Source: Ensifer adhaerens (lineage in GTDB: Bacteria > Pseudomonadota > Alphaproteobacteria > Rhizobiales > Rhizobiaceae). From it: DNA of 64,000 nucleotides. Under the pieces are notes generated by a model. That model made no database searches. It was not told the DNA's origin and saw only the letters and a list, made by a program, of their open reading frames with translations. The stretch is from the NCBI RefSeq assembly GCF_028993555.1, contig NZ_CP118610.1:3529001-3593000 (forward strand), in the 5' to 3' direction. Position 1 is the stretch's first letter; the number at the start of each line of letters is the position of its first letter. This document shows, one piece after another, positions 37,575 through 49,364 of the stretch. Made by a program: the position numbers and the translations under genes.

Positions 37575-37996
37575 GATTGTGCGACCGGTGCGTTGAAGGC
37601 CCAGACGTGGCCGAAGGGATCCTGAATGCGCGCGTAGCGTGCGTGCCAGAAGGTATCCTGCGGCTCCAGCACTGTCGATGCCCCGGCACCGATCGCCTTT
37701 GCATAGGCCGCATCGACATCGGCAGGGTTCGGCAGGTTGATGCTGATCGCCATGCCGGTTCCGCCGATCGTGTTCGGCGACAGCACGCTGCCGCCGAATT
37801 CCGGGAACTCGTCATGCAACATCACCTCGCCGCCATAGATGGCAAGATTGGCATGCATGACGCGTTTGCCATCCTCGGCCATCGCGTGGAACGTGTTCAC
37901 AGCACCGAGCGCTTTCTCGTAGAAGGCAATGGCGGCAAGGCCGTCCTTGACGCAGATATGGGCCTGGATCGGCGGAACGTTGGGTCCGAATGCCAT
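37571..37996 (-). CDS. VOC/glyoxalase-like (PhnB-type) protein
   Basis: 141 aa, two beta-alpha-beta-beta-beta repeats: IQAHICVKDGLAAIAFYEKALGAVN and MAISINLPNPADVDAAYAKAIGAGASTVLEPQDTFWHARYARIQDPFGHVWAF. It resembles the PhnB/3-demethylubiquinone group of the vicinal oxygen chelate superfamily. The catalytic role is unknown, and the usual metal ligands are only partly evident. It overlaps lysE by 4 nt. Confidence 0.85.
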   Translation of the reverse strand: MAFGPNVPPIQAHICVKDGLAAIAFYEKALGAVNTFHAMAEDGKRVMHANLAIYGGEVMLHDEFPEFGGSVLSPNTIGGTGMAISINLPNPADVDAAYAKAIGAGASTVLEPQDTFWHARYARIQDPFGHVWAFNAPVAQS

Positions 37997-38032
37997 GCAA
38001 CGGTCTCCTCTTGCTTTCGTTCGTAACGAAGC

Positions 38033-38446
38033 TCAAGCCATCAGCCGCACGACCATCAGCAACAGCGCAATGATCGATACGAACCAGACGAGGGTGCGCA
38101 GCACGGGAACGCCGGCAACGTAGAGCAGACTGTAGACGACGCGCGCGAGAAGCCAGGTCACGGCGCCGATCGCCCCAAGGCCGCCGGTCTTGCCGGTCAC
38201 CGCCAGGGCAAGCGCGAGCGCGGCGAAGACCGGATAGGTCTCCAGCATATTGCGCAGCGCGCGCAGCAGACGGCCGGCGATAACGCTTTTTGGGACCTTC
38301 TGCTCGTCCCGCGGACCAAGCAGGTATTTGAAACCGAGATCGCCAGCGAGGTCGAGCGATGTCGCCTGTACGATGATATGGACGATGAGGAACACGGCGC
38401 TCCAGCCAAGCACCCAGATTTCCGTCGACGCTGCTGCAGCTTCCAT
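38033..38446 (-). CDS. MAPEG-family membrane protein
   Basis: 137 aa from the ATG at 38446 (GAGG at 4-nt spacing). Four predicted helices: VLGWSAVFLIVHIIVQATSLDLA, a central block RALRNMLETYPVFAALALALAV with the MAPEG R..RxxxN..E pattern, then ARVVYSLLYVAGVPVLRTLVWFVSII. MAPEG proteins are membrane eicosanoid/glutathione-metabolism-like proteins; bacterial functions are mostly unknown. First of five small genes between sucB and lpdA, 36 bp upstream of the VOC gene. Confidence 0.85.
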   Translation of the reverse strand: MEAAAASTEIWVLGWSAVFLIVHIIVQATSLDLAGDLGFKYLLGPRDEQKVPKSVIAGRLLRALRNMLETYPVFAALALALAVTGKTGGLGAIGAVTWLLARVVYSLLYVAGVPVLRTLVWFVSIIALLLMVVRLMA

Positions 38447-38568
38447 GACCCCTCGCAAATATCAGGCACAATCCAGATCAGTCTGACACGCCGAAGGGGG
38501 CGGGCTCCGCGGCAAAGCCGGTCGGCGATGGCTTACCATCGCTTCAGCCGAAACACTCGGCAATCGAC

Positions 38569-38588
38569 GGGGGCGCCTAGGCGCCCCC
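38569..38588. other. Perfect 20-bp GC palindrome after sucB
   Basis: GGGGGCGCC (38569-38577), TA, then GGCGCCCCC (38580-38588): a fully self-complementary 20-mer beginning 14 nt past the sucB stop. No T tract follows on the transcribed strand, so it resembles an mRNA 3'-end-protecting hairpin or a protein-binding palindrome rather than an intrinsic terminator. Confidence 0.75.
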
Positions 38589-38602
38589 ACATAGTTCAGA
38601 AA

Positions 38603-39841
38603 TCAGAGGTCGAGGACCAGACGCTCCGGATCCTCGAGGCTTTCCTTGACGCGCACGAGGAAGGTCACGGCTTCCTTGCCGTCGACGATGCGGTGATCGT
38701 AGGAGAGCGCGAGGTACATCATCGGTCGGATGACGACCTGGCCGCCGATGGCGACCGGACGCTCCTGGATCTTGTGCATGCCGAGAATGCCCGACTGCGG
38801 CGCATTCAGGATCGGCGAGGACATCAGCGAGCCGTACACACCACCGTTGGAGATGGTGAACGTGCCGCCCTGCATGTCGGCCATCGACAGCGCGCCATCG
38901 CGCGCAGCCTTGCCGAGACGACCGATGTCCTTCTCGATTTCGGCGATCGACATCTGGTCGGCGTCGCGAACGATCGGAACCACAAGACCCTTGTCGGTGC
39001 CGACGGCAACGCCGATGTGGCAGTAGTTCTTGTAGATGATGTCGGTGCCGTCGATCTCGGCGTTGACAGCCGGGATTTCCTTCAGCGCATGGGTCACGGC
39101 CTTGGTGAAGAAGCCCATGAAGCCGAGCTTCACGCCGTGCTTCTTCTCAAAGATGTCCTTGTACTTGTTGCGCAGCGACATGACGGCGCTCATGTCCACC
39201 TCGTTGTAGGTGGTGAGCATGGCAGCCGTGTTCTGAGCGTCCTTGAGGCGCTTGGCGATCGTCTGGCGCAGGCGGGTCATCTTGACGCGCTCTTCACGAA
39301 CGACGTCTTCCGCCGTCGACGGCGCACGGGCCTGGACCTTGGCCGGCTCGGAAGCGGCCGGCGTCGAGATGCCCTTGGCGACGGCGGCGAGCACATCACC
39401 CTTCAGCACCTGGCCACGCTTGCCGGAGCCGTCGATCTGGTCGGCCGACAGGTTGTTTTCGGCAAGCAGCTTGCCGGCGGACGGTGCCGGCGGCATCGAC
39501 GAGGCAGCGGGTACTGCAGCGGCGGCCGGGGCAGCCGGAGCGGCAGCAGCAGGCTCGGCCTTCTTTTCGGCAGCAGCAGCCGGAGCAGCAGCTGCGCTGG
39601 CAGCGCCGGCGGCGATCTGGCCGAGCAGCGCGCCGAGACCGACGGTCTCGCCGGCCTGTGCGACGATTTCGGAGAGCGTGCCTGCGGCCGGCGCCGGCAC
39701 TTCGATCGTCACCTTGTCGGTTTCGAGTTCGAGCAGGGGTTCATCGGCCTTGATGGCGTCGCCGACCTTCTTGAACCAGGTGCCGACGGTCGCTTCACTG
39801 ACGGACTCGCCGAGGGTGGGAACGCGGATTTCTGTTGCCAT
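38603..39841 (-). CDS. sucB: 2-oxoglutarate dehydrogenase E2, dihydrolipoyl succinyltransferase
   Basis: 412 aa. One lipoyl domain with Lys43 in [14 protein letters not shown], an Ala/Pro-rich swinging linker (about 78-120), the E3-binding domain [33 protein letters not shown], then the catalytic core with [32 protein letters not shown] and the active-site [16 protein letters not shown]. It transfers succinyl groups to CoA. It is 57 bp downstream of sucA in the mdh-sucCDAB array. Confidence 0.97.
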   Translation of the reverse strand: MATEIRVPTLGESVSEATVGTWFKKVGDAIKADEPLLELETDKVTIEVPAPAAGTLSEIVAQAGETVGLGALLGQIAAGAASAAAAPAAAAEKKAEPAAAAPAAPAAAAVPAASSMPPAPSAGKLLAENNLSADQIDGSGKRGQVLKGDVLAAVAKGISTPAASEPAKVQARAPSTAEDVVREERVKMTRLRQTIAKRLKDAQNTAAMLTTYNEVDMSAVMSLRNKYKDIFEKKHGVKLGFMGFFTKAVTHALKEIPAVNAEIDGTDIIYKNYCHIGVAVGTDKGLVVPIVRDADQMSIAEIEKDIGRLGKAARDGALSMADMQGGTFTISNGGVYGSLMSSPILNAPQSGILGMHKIQERPVAIGGQVVIRPMMYLALSYDHRIVDGKEAVTFLVRVKESLEDPERLVLDL

Positions 39842-39898
39842 GATTTTTGTTCCGTTGATTCAGATATCTGTTTCTGTTGGCTCAGAGCGAGGGGAGCG

Positions 39899-42895
39899 TC
39901 AGCCCCCCAGCGCGTCCTCGAGGAAGGCGGCAAGCTGCGCCAGGTGCTTCGACATCAGGCCCGTTGCCGGCGACGCGGCAGCCGGACGACCGGTGTAGCG
40001 CACGCGCTGATACTTGGCATCGATATGGGCGAGAACCCACTCGAGGTACGGGTCGATGAACGACCATGCGCCCATGTTCTTCGGCTCTTCCTGGCACCAG
40101 ACCATCTCCGCGTTGCGGAAGCGGCTAAGCTCGTTGATGAGCGCCTTGGCCGGGAACGGATAGAGCTGTTCGACGCGCAGCAGGTAGATATCGTCGATGC
40201 CGCGCTTTTCGCGTTCTTCGAGCAGGTCGTAGTAGACCTTGCCCGAGCAGAGCACGACGCGACGGATCTTAGAGTCCTTCTGCAGCTTGATCGGACCATC
40301 CTTGATCACCTCGGCATCGTCCCACAGCAGGCGGTGGAACGAGCTCTCGCCGGCCATTTCCGACAGGCTGGAGACCGCACGCTTGTGACGCAGCAGCGAC
40401 TTCGGCGTCATCAGCACCAGCGGCTTGCGGAAATCACGCTTCACCTGGCGGCGCAGGATGTGGAAGTAGTTCGCCGGCGTGGTGACGTTGGCGACCTGCA
40501 TGTTGTCTTCTGCGCAAAGCTGCAGGAAGCGCTCGAGGCGGGCGGACGAGTGCTCTGGACCCTGGCCTTCATAGCCGTGCGGCAGCAGGCAGACGAGACC
40601 CGACATGCGCAGCCACTTGCGTTCGCCCGACGAGATGAACTGGTCGAAGACGACCTGTGCACCGTTGGCGAAGTCGCCGAACTGGGCTTCCCAGAGGGTC
40701 AGCGCATTCGGACGTGCCAGCGAATAGCCGTATTCGAAGCCGAGCACGGCCTCTTCCGAGAGCATCGAGTTGATGACCTCGTAGCGGGCCTGGGTCGGCG
40801 ACAGGTTGGCGAGCGGGATGTAGCGCTCTTCGGTCTGCTGATCGTAGAGAACCGAATGGCGCTGCGAGAAGGTGCCGCGTTCGCAGTCCTGGCCCGACAG
40901 GCGGATCTTGGTGCCTTCCGTGACCAGCGTGCCGAAGGCGAGCGCTTCAGCCATGGCCCAGTCGACGCCTTCGCCGGTCTGGATCATGTTGGCGCGATTT
41001 TCCATGAAGCGCTGGATCGTGCGGTGCGCGTTGAAGCCCGCCGGAATTTCGGAGATCTTGCGACCGACTTCCTTGAGCTGCTTCATCGGCACCGAGGTCT
41101 TGCCGCGGCGCTGTTCGTCCTGATTGTCGGCCGAGCGCAGGCCCGACCAGACACCGTCGAGCCAGTCGGCCTTGTTCGGCTTGTAGGACTGGCCGGCCTC
41201 GAACTCCTGCTCGAGGTGCGCGCGCCAGTCGGCCTTCATCTTTTCGACTTCGCCTTCCGACATCAGGCCCTCGGCGACCAGGCGGTCGGAGTAGAGCTGG
41301 ACGACCGTCTTGTGGCCACGGATGACCTTGTACATCTTCGGCTGGGTGAACGCCGGCTCGTCGCCTTCGTTATGGCCGAAGCGGCGGTAGCAGAACATGT
41401 CGATGACGACCGGCTTGTGGAACTTCATCCGGAATTCGGTCGCGATCTTGGCAGCATAGACGACCGCTTCCGGATCGTCGCCGTTGACGTGGAAGATCGG
41501 CGCCTCGATCATCTTGGCGACGTCGGACGGATAGGGCGACGAGCGCGAGAAAGCCGGATTGGTGGTGAAGCCGATCTGGTTGTTGATGATGAAGTGAACC
41601 GTGCCGGCAACGCGGTGACCGCGCAGGCCGGAAAGGCCGAGGATTTCGGCAATCACGCCCTGGCCGGCAAAGGCGGCATCGCCATGCAGCAGCAGCGGCA
41701 TGACCTTGGAGCGTTCGCGCAGCGGAATGATGTCGCCTTCGAACACCGTTGCCATCTGGTCCTGCTTGGCGCGGGCCTTGCCCATGACCACAGGGTTGAC
41801 GATTTCGAGGTGCGACGGGTTTGCCGTCAGCGACAGGTGAACCTTGTTGCCGTCGAACTCGCGGTCGGAGGAAGCGCCGAGGTGGTACTTCACGTCGCCC
41901 GAACCTTCGACGTCGTCAGGTGCGTAGGAGCCGCCCTTGAACTCGTGGAAGATAGCACGGTGGGGCTTCGCCATGACCTGGGAGAGCACGTTCAGACGGC
42001 CGCGGTGGGCCATGCCGAGAACGATTTCCTTGAGGCCTTCCTGGCCGCCGCGCTTGATGATCTGCTCAAGCGCCGGGATCAGCGATTCGCCGCCGTCGAG
42101 ACCGAAGCGCTTGGTGCCCTTGTACTTGACGTCGATGAACTGCTCGAAGCCTTCCGACTCGATCAGCTTCTGCAGGATCGCCTTCTTGCCTTCCGGGGTG
42201 AACTCGACACCCTTGTCCGGCCCTTCGATACGTTCCTGGATCCAGGCCTTCTCTTCCGGGTTGGACATGTGCATGAATTCGACGCCGATCGTCGAGCAGT
42301 AAGTGCGCTCGAGGATTTCGACCATCTCGCGAATGCTGGCGTATTCGAGGCCGAGCACGTTGTCGATGAAGATCTTGCGGTCGAGATCCTTGTCCTCGAA
42401 CCCGTAGTTCGAAGGCGAAAGCTCGTTGTAGTCTTCGACCGGGGCAGCAAGGCCGAGCGGATCGAGTTTGGCGTGCAGGTGGCCACGGGCGCGATAGGCG
42501 CGGATCATCATGATGGCGCGAACGGAATCGCGCGTCGCCTGATGGATGTCGGCAGCGCTTGCGACTGTGCCGGTAGCAGCGGCGGCTTCCTCAGCCTTCG
42601 CCTTCACCTTCTTTTCGATGACCTTCTCGACCGTGCCCCAGTCGCCATCAAGCGCGGAGACAAGTTCGCCATTGGCCTGGATCGGCCAGTTGTTCTTTTT
42701 CCAGGAGGCGCCCTTGGCTGCCTTCACGACATCTTCCGGCCGGTCGGCGAGCGCCTTGAAGAAGGCCTGCCATTCGGCCGACACGGACGCCGGGTCCGTT
42801 TCATAGCGTGCTTGGAGCTGCTCGATATAGGCGGCGTTGGCGCCGTCCAGAAAGGATGTGAGCTGGAATTGCTCGTTGGCCTCTTGCCTTGTCAT
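39899..42895 (-). CDS. sucA: 2-oxoglutarate dehydrogenase E1 component
   Basis: 998 aa, the expected size. N-terminal tail FLDGANAAYIEQLQARYETDPASVSAEWQAFFK; thiamine-diphosphate segment HGDAAFAGQGVIAEI ... FIINNQIGFTT; RRFGHNEGDEPAFTQP; and C-terminal GYEGQGPEHSSARLERFLQL typical of OdhA/SucA. It decarboxylates 2-oxoglutarate and succinylates the lipoyl arm of SucB. A 245-bp gap, unusually long for this array, separates it from sucD and carries a 13-bp perfect stem-loop. Confidence 0.97.
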   Translation of the reverse strand: MTRQEANEQFQLTSFLDGANAAYIEQLQARYETDPASVSAEWQAFFKALADRPEDVVKAAKGASWKKNNWPIQANGELVSALDGDWGTVEKVIEKKVKAKAEEAAAATGTVASAADIHQATRDSVRAIMMIRAYRARGHLHAKLDPLGLAAPVEDYNELSPSNYGFEDKDLDRKIFIDNVLGLEYASIREMVEILERTYCSTIGVEFMHMSNPEEKAWIQERIEGPDKGVEFTPEGKKAILQKLIESEGFEQFIDVKYKGTKRFGLDGGESLIPALEQIIKRGGQEGLKEIVLGMAHRGRLNVLSQVMAKPHRAIFHEFKGGSYAPDDVEGSGDVKYHLGASSDREFDGNKVHLSLTANPSHLEIVNPVVMGKARAKQDQMATVFEGDIIPLRERSKVMPLLLHGDAAFAGQGVIAEILGLSGLRGHRVAGTVHFIINNQIGFTTNPAFSRSSPYPSDVAKMIEAPIFHVNGDDPEAVVYAAKIATEFRMKFHKPVVIDMFCYRRFGHNEGDEPAFTQPKMYKVIRGHKTVVQLYSDRLVAEGLMSEGEVEKMKADWRAHLEQEFEAGQSYKPNKADWLDGVWSGLRSADNQDEQRRGKTSVPMKQLKEVGRKISEIPAGFNAHRTIQRFMENRANMIQTGEGVDWAMAEALAFGTLVTEGTKIRLSGQDCERGTFSQRHSVLYDQQTEERYIPLANLSPTQARYEVINSMLSEEAVLGFEYGYSLARPNALTLWEAQFGDFANGAQVVFDQFISSGERKWLRMSGLVCLLPHGYEGQGPEHSSARLERFLQLCAEDNMQVANVTTPANYFHILRRQVKRDFRKPLVLMTPKSLLRHKRAVSSLSEMAGESSFHRLLWDDAEVIKDGPIKLQKDSKIRRVVLCSGKVYYDLLEEREKRGIDDIYLLRVEQLYPFPAKALINELSRFRNAEMVWCQEEPKNMGAWSFIDPYLEWVLAHIDAKYQRVRYTGRPAAASPATGLMSKHLAQLAAFLEDALGG

Positions 42896-43096
42896 GGTCT
42901 CACGCGGACTGATCCGTCCGCCTCCTGACTGAAGTTGGGTTGCCGGGTATCCCGGCCGTTCATGTTCGTTCGGCGCGTTTGGCGCCAGGCCTTCCTACGG
43001 CGCCGCGCATCGAAGGGACGCGCCGGGATCGCCGTGGCAGTAGGGTTGCCGTATGTCCTGATCCTGAATCAGCCAAGGAAACATGCGGCAGGCAGA

Positions 43097-43128
43097 CTGC
43101 CCGGGCCGGGTCGCTCCGGCCCGGGCAG
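43097..43128 (-). other. Perfect 13-bp stem-loop between sucD and sucA
   Basis: CTGCCCGGGCCGG (43097-43109) is the exact complement of CCGGCCCGGGCAG (43116-43128), around a 6-nt loop. It begins 12 nt past the sucD stop. There is no T run after it on the minus strand (TCTGCC), so it is likely an mRNA stabiliser or processing signal, possibly a leaky terminator. Confidence 0.82.
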
Positions 43129-43140
43129 AAGTCTTTAAGA

Positions 43141-44043
43141 TCAGCCCTTGAGGACTTCGACCAGCGTCTTGCCGAGACGGGCCGGCGACGGCGACACGCG
43201 AATGCCTGCCTGCTCCATCGCGGCGATCTTGGATTCCGCATCGCCCTTGCCGCCGGAAACGACGGCGCCAGCGTGACCCATCGTGCGGCCCTTCGGCGCG
43301 GTACGGCCCGCGATGAAGCCGGCCATCGGCTTCTTGCGGCCCTTCTTCGCCTCGTCGATGAGGAACTGCGCCGCATCCTCTTCGGCCGAGCCGCCGATTT
43401 CGCCGATCATGATGATCGAGGTCGTGGCTTCGTCCGCCAGGAACATCTCGAGCACGTCGATGAACTCGGTGCCCTTGACCGGGTCGCCGCCGATGCCGAC
43501 AGCCGTCGTCTGGCCGAGGCCTTCGTTTGAGGTCTGGAACACGGCTTCATAGGTCAGCGTGCCGGAGCGCGAGACGATGCCGACCGAACCCTTGCGGAAG
43601 ATCGAGCCCGGCATGATGCCGATCTTGCATTCTTCCGGCGTCAGGATACCGGGGCAGTTCGGGCCGAGCAGGCGCGACTTGGAGCGGTCGAGACGAGCCT
43701 TGACGCGCACCATGTCGGCAACCGGGATGCCTTCGGTGATGCAGGTGATGAACGGGATTTCGGCATCGATCGCTTCGATGATCGCGTCCGCGGCGCCTGC
43801 CGGCGGAACATAGATCACGGATGCGTCCGCACCGGTCTTTTCACGGCCTTCGGCAACCGACGCGAAGATCGGCAGGGTTTCGCCCTTGGAGCCGGTCCAG
43901 GTTTCGCCGCCCTTCTTCGGGTGAATGCCGCCGACCATCTGCGTGCCGTAGTAGGCAAGCGCCTGTTCGGTGTGGAAGGTGCCGGTCTTGCCGGTCAGGC
44001 CCTGAACGAGGACCTTGGTGTTCTTGTTGACGAGAATCGACAT
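43141..44043 (-). CDS. sucD: Succinyl-CoA synthetase alpha subunit
   Basis: 300 aa. CoA-binding Rossmann domain with [19 protein letters not shown] and [14 protein letters not shown], ligase domain with [25 protein letters not shown], and the phosphohistidine His257 in [18 protein letters not shown]. With SucC it converts succinyl-CoA to succinate with nucleoside triphosphate formation. 17 bp downstream of sucC. Confidence 0.97.
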   Translation of the reverse strand: MSILVNKNTKVLVQGLTGKTGTFHTEQALAYYGTQMVGGIHPKKGGETWTGSKGETLPIFASVAEGREKTGADASVIYVPPAGAADAIIEAIDAEIPFITCITEGIPVADMVRVKARLDRSKSRLLGPNCPGILTPEECKIGIMPGSIFRKGSVGIVSRSGTLTYEAVFQTSNEGLGQTTAVGIGGDPVKGTEFIDVLEMFLADEATTSIIMIGEIGGSAEEDAAQFLIDEAKKGRKKPMAGFIAGRTAPKGRTMGHAGAVVSGGKGDAESKIAAMEQAGIRVSPSPARLGKTLVEVLKG

Positions 44044-44060
44044 TAGGTCTGGTCCTTCAG

Positions 44061-45254
<1,194 letters not shown>

Positions 45255-45274
45255 GGTGTTTTTCCTGTCTGGAG

Positions 45275-45312
45275 CATTGTGCGGGCAGGTAAGGCACCTA
45301 CCCGCACCAATG
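45275..45312 (-). other. Long stem-loop between mdh and sucC
   Basis: GTGCGGG (45279-45285) pairs with CCCGCAC (45301-45307) and AGGT (45287-45290) with ACCT (45296-45299), with one internal mismatch. CATT (45275-45278) and AATG (45309-45312) extend it. It ends about 20 nt before the sucC start and has no T tract. Confidence 0.75.
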
Positions 45313-45365
45313 CGGCAAAAACAAAGAGGTCGAGCAGATCCAAGCGTCTGCCCGACGGGAGGCGA

Positions 45366-46427
<1,062 letters not shown>

Positions 46428-46473
46428 TCAATCGATACTTTTTGGTGAAGGAATTTCAATCGGTTAGATCATA

Positions 46474-46499
46474 AAATTCTTACGTAAACGTAAGAATTT
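46474..46499. promoter_or_regulatory. AT-rich perfect palindrome upstream of mdh, after zapE
   Basis: AAATTCTTACG (46474-46484) and CGTAAGAATTT (46489-46499) are exact 11-bp complements around TAAA. A third ACGT follows at 46500-46503. It lies 14 nt past the zapE stop and about 140 bp upstream of the mdh ATG. On the minus strand the stem ends in TTTTATG, so it could terminate zapE weakly, or act as an operator at the mdh promoter. Confidence 0.6.
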
Positions 46500-46513
46500 A
46501 CGTCACAACTGCG

Positions 46514-47668
46514 TCATGAAACAGCACGATTGGCGGGGTGCTCTGCGGCATATTCCTCGCTCTGCATCTCGATCAGACGCGAAACCGTACGGTCGAACTC
46601 GAAGCCCTCCGTGCCCTTTTTCTGGGTCAGAAGATCCTGCGGCTCGGCCGCGGCCGAAGCGAACAATCTGGCCCCATTGTCGTAGAGGGTGTCGACCAGG
46701 AGGATGAAGCGCTTGGTCTCGTTGCGCATATGCGGGCCGAGATGCGGCACGTGATCGACAAAGATCGTCGAATAGCGCTCGAGAATGGCAAGGTAGTCGG
46801 CAGCGCCCAGCGGCTGCTGGCAAAGGTCGGCGAAGGCAAAGCGGGCACTCTTGCCGGATGCCGCCGGCACGGGAATCTTGCGGCCCTTGCGCGGCACTTC
46901 GGCCGGGGCAAAGGGGGCATTGCGGGTCTCGCTTGCCCAGGCGCGCGCCATCGCCGCATCCGCCTCCGGGCCGAGCGGTGACAGCCACACCGGGCTGCCG
47001 TCGGTCTTCGTCAGCCGGTAATCCGTATCCGTATCCAGCGAGATGACCTCGGCATTCGCCTTGAGCAGATCGATGAAGGGCAGGAACAGGCCGCGGTTGA
47101 GACCGTCGCGATAGAGATCGTTCGGCGCCACGTTCGACGTGGCGACGAGCACGCACCCCTTGGCGAAAAGCTCGCCAAAGAGACGCCCGAGGATCATCGC
47201 GTCGGCGATGTCGGTGACGGAGAATTCGTCGAAGCAGAGCAGTCGCGCCTCGCCGAAAAGCTCCGAGGCGACGGGCGGGATCGGATCGGCTTGCTTCGTC
47301 TCACCGTTCTTCAGCTTCTGGCGATGCTTGTAGATGCGCTCGTGCACATCGGCCATGAATTCATGAAAGTGCGCGCGGCGCTTGCGCTGGATCGGCACCG
47401 TATCGAAAAACAGGTCCATCAGCATGGTCTTGCCGCGGCCGACACCCCCATGGATGTAGAGCCCCTTGACCGGAGGGTGATCCTTCTTGCGCGAGGCAAA
47501 CAGCCAGCCAAGCGCATTGGTCTTGCGCGACGGGCGGCTGGCCAGCAGCTCGGCCGAAAGATGATCGAAGCGCCGCGCAATCGTAAACTGCGCCGGGTCA
47601 CGCTTGCGCTCGCCGTTCGCAACGAGCGCTTCGAGCTTGCGGTAGATACTGTCGTCAGGATTGAGCAC
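46514..47668 (-). CDS. zapE: Cell division/AFG1-like ATPase ZapE
   Basis: 384 aa starting at GTG 47668 with GGGTGAG upstream. AFG1/ZapE family: Walker A GGVGRGKT (74-81), AHFHEFMADVHERI, Walker B LLCFDEFSVTDIADAMIL, sensor region VATSNVAPNDLYRDGLNR and RRFDHLSAELLASR. ZapE proteins act at the division site in E. coli, and Afg1 homologues support respiratory-protein turnover in mitochondria. The position between omp19 and the TCA genes would suit either. Own terminator upstream separates it from the lipoprotein gene. Confidence 0.92.
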   Translation of the reverse strand: MLNPDDSIYRKLEALVANGERKRDPAQFTIARRFDHLSAELLASRPSRKTNALGWLFASRKKDHPPVKGLYIHGGVGRGKTMLMDLFFDTVPIQRKRRAHFHEFMADVHERIYKHRQKLKNGETKQADPIPPVASELFGEARLLCFDEFSVTDIADAMILGRLFGELFAKGCVLVATSNVAPNDLYRDGLNRGLFLPFIDLLKANAEVISLDTDTDYRLTKTDGSPVWLSPLGPEADAAMARAWASETRNAPFAPAEVPRKGRKIPVPAASGKSARFAFADLCQQPLGAADYLAILERYSTIFVDHVPHLGPHMRNETKRFILLVDTLYDNGARLFASAAAEPQDLLTQKKGTEGFEFDRTVSRLIEMQSEEYAAEHPANRAVS

Positions 47669-47689
47669 GTCTCACCCGAGAGGAGCCGG

Positions 47690-47718
47690 AAAACAAAAGC
47701 CCGGCGCAAGACCGGGCT
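47690..47718 (-). terminator. Rho-independent terminator after the Omp19-like gene
   Basis: On the minus strand AGCCCGG and CCGGGCT (complements of 47712-47718 and 47698-47704) form a 7-bp stem around a 7-nt loop, followed by TTTTGTTTT. Confidence 0.88.
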
Positions 47719-47727
47719 GGATAAGCG

Positions 47728-48273
47728 TCAGCGGCTGAGGCTGACCGGCTGGCCGCCATTGGTCGAGCCGTCGAAACGGGCATCGGCCGTCTTGTAGAGA
47801 CGAGCGATGGCATTGCCGCTGCGGTCCTTGAGCACCACCTGCTTGCCTGCCACTTCCCAGGAGCCCATGGTCGTCAGCTCGCCGGCGCAGCCACGCGTAC
47901 CGCCGCGCGAGCCGGAACCGAGATTGGTAAGCGTCAGGAACATGTCGCAGGAACTGCCGGCGCTCGATACGCGCCAGTTGCCGACCATCGATTCCTTGGT
48001 GACGTCGAGGCCACCACCCGCCGCTGCAGCGACCTGGGTGCCGGGCTGCTGTACCGTACCGGGGGTCACCGTACCGTTCGTCGGTGCAGCCGGGAATTGT
48101 GAGGTGTTGCCGGTCGGCGCCGGAAGTTGGTTCGACGAAACCGAGGGAACCGGTGCAGCCTGGATGGGAGCGGGTGAAGCGTCCTGGGAGCTGAAACCGC
48201 CCATCGACGTCCGTTGGCATCCGGTCAGCGCAAGCACAACTGCCAGCCCCGCCGCCGCATGAATAACCCGCAT
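47728..48273 (-). CDS. omp19: Outer-membrane lipoprotein, Omp19/protease-inhibitor (Inh) family
   Basis: 181 aa from the ATG at 48273 (GTAGGG close upstream). Lipoprotein signal ending in LALTGC, so Cys19 is lipidated. A Pro/Ala/Thr-rich spacer (about 30-90) precedes an AprI/Inh-type beta-barrel domain. The cysteine pair (SSCDMFLTL and TRGCAGEL), the [10 protein letters not shown] segment and the end [17 protein letters not shown] match the Brucella Omp19 layout very closely. Omp19 inhibits proteases and is surface-exposed in Brucella; here the role is inferred from homology. Confidence 0.9.
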   Translation of the reverse strand: MRVIHAAAGLAVVLALTGCQRTSMGGFSSQDASPAPIQAAPVPSVSSNQLPAPTGNTSQFPAAPTNGTVTPGTVQQPGTQVAAAAGGGLDVTKESMVGNWRVSSAGSSCDMFLTLTNLGSGSRGGTRGCAGELTTMGSWEVAGKQVVLKDRSGNAIARLYKTADARFDGSTNGGQPVSLSR

Positions 48274-48504
48274 ATCCCTACTCCTGTTCGTGTCCGCGAA
48301 CCATGATGCAACGCGATAATATAGGCCGAAATACAGCAAATCCACCTGACAAATCAAGGGACGACGAATCCTTGCGACCTGTTGCAGGATTGAAACGTCC
48401 TGACAGCCCCACCGCAAGACGCCCACTCGGGGCGATCGCCGCCACGCCGCCAATGAGCAGGCCTTGCAATCGTGGCACAATCAAAAATTGTCGATCGCCG
48501 TTTA

Positions 48505-48537
48505 TCAAAAAGAAAACGGCGAGCCATGGCCCGCCGT
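48505..48537 (-). terminator. Terminator of the sdhCDAB operon
   Basis: On the minus strand ACGGCGGGCC and GGCTCGCCGT (complements of 48528-48537 and 48516-48525) pair with one mismatch around AT and run into TTTTCTTTTTG. It lies about 30 nt past the sdhB stop. Confidence 0.9.
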
Positions 48538-48566
48538 CTTCTGAACTTCGTTTCCAATTCCGCCGG

Positions 48567-49346
48567 TCAGACGCGGCGTTCGACCAGCATCTTCTTGATT
48601 TCGCCGATCGCCTTTGCCGGATTCAGACCCTTCGGACAGGCCTGGGCGCAGTTCATGATCGTGTGGCAGCGGTAGAGGCGGAAGGGGTCCTCGAGATTGT
48701 CGAGACGCTCGCCGGTCGCTTCGTCTCTGGAGTCGATCAGCCAGCGATAGGCCTGCAGCAGCACGGCCGGACCGAGGTAGCGGTCGCCGTTCCACCAATA
48801 GCTCGGACAGGAGGTCGAGCAGCAGGCGCAGAGAATGCACTCGTAGAGGCCGTCGAGCTTCAGGCGGTCCTCGTGGCTCTGCTTCCATTCCTTCGCCGGC
48901 GTCGGCGAAACCGTCTTCAGCCAGGGCTCGATCGAGCGGTGCTGGGCGTAGAAGTTGGTAAGGTCAGGAACCAGATCCTTGACGACGGGCATATGCGGCA
49001 GCGGATAGACCTTCACCGCGCCCTTCACCTCGTCCATGCCCTTGGTGCAGGCGAGCGTGTTGGTGCCGTCGATGTTCATGGCGCAGGAGCCGCAGATGCC
49101 TTCGCGGCAGGAGCGGCGCAAGGTCAGCGTCGGGTCGATCTTGTTCTTGATGTAGAGCAGACCGTCGAGCACCATCGGGCCGCAATCGTCGACATCGATG
49201 TAGAAGGTATCGATGCGCGGATTGGCGCCGTCATCCGGGTTCCAGCGGTAGATGCGGTATTCGCGAACGTTGGTCGCGCCCTGCGGCTTCGGCCAGACCT
49301 TGCCTTCCGTCATCTGCGAATTCTTGGGGAGAGCGAGTTCAACCAT
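48567..49346 (-). CDS. sdhB: Succinate dehydrogenase iron-sulfur subunit
   Basis: 259 aa. [2Fe-2S] ligands in [24 protein letters not shown], then [4Fe-4S] and [3Fe-4S] ligands in [12 protein letters not shown] and [14 protein letters not shown]. It carries electrons from SdhA to quinone in complex II at the cytoplasmic face. 18 bp after sdhA, last in sdhCDAB. Confidence 0.97.
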   Translation of the reverse strand: MVELALPKNSQMTEGKVWPKPQGATNVREYRIYRWNPDDGANPRIDTFYIDVDDCGPMVLDGLLYIKNKIDPTLTLRRSCREGICGSCAMNIDGTNTLACTKGMDEVKGAVKVYPLPHMPVVKDLVPDLTNFYAQHRSIEPWLKTVSPTPAKEWKQSHEDRLKLDGLYECILCACCSTSCPSYWWNGDRYLGPAVLLQAYRWLIDSRDEATGERLDNLEDPFRLYRCHTIMNCAQACPKGLNPAKAIGEIKKMLVERRV

Positions 49347-49364
49347 TTGGCTTGTTCCTCAAGA

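Noticed and set aside
38378..42928. A 1516-codon open frame on the plus strand opposite sucA/sucB
   Set aside because: It lies wholly antisense to the recognised sucA and sucB genes, with translation rich in Arg/His/Asp/Val of no known fold. Such frames arise from GC-rich codon bias on the coding strand.
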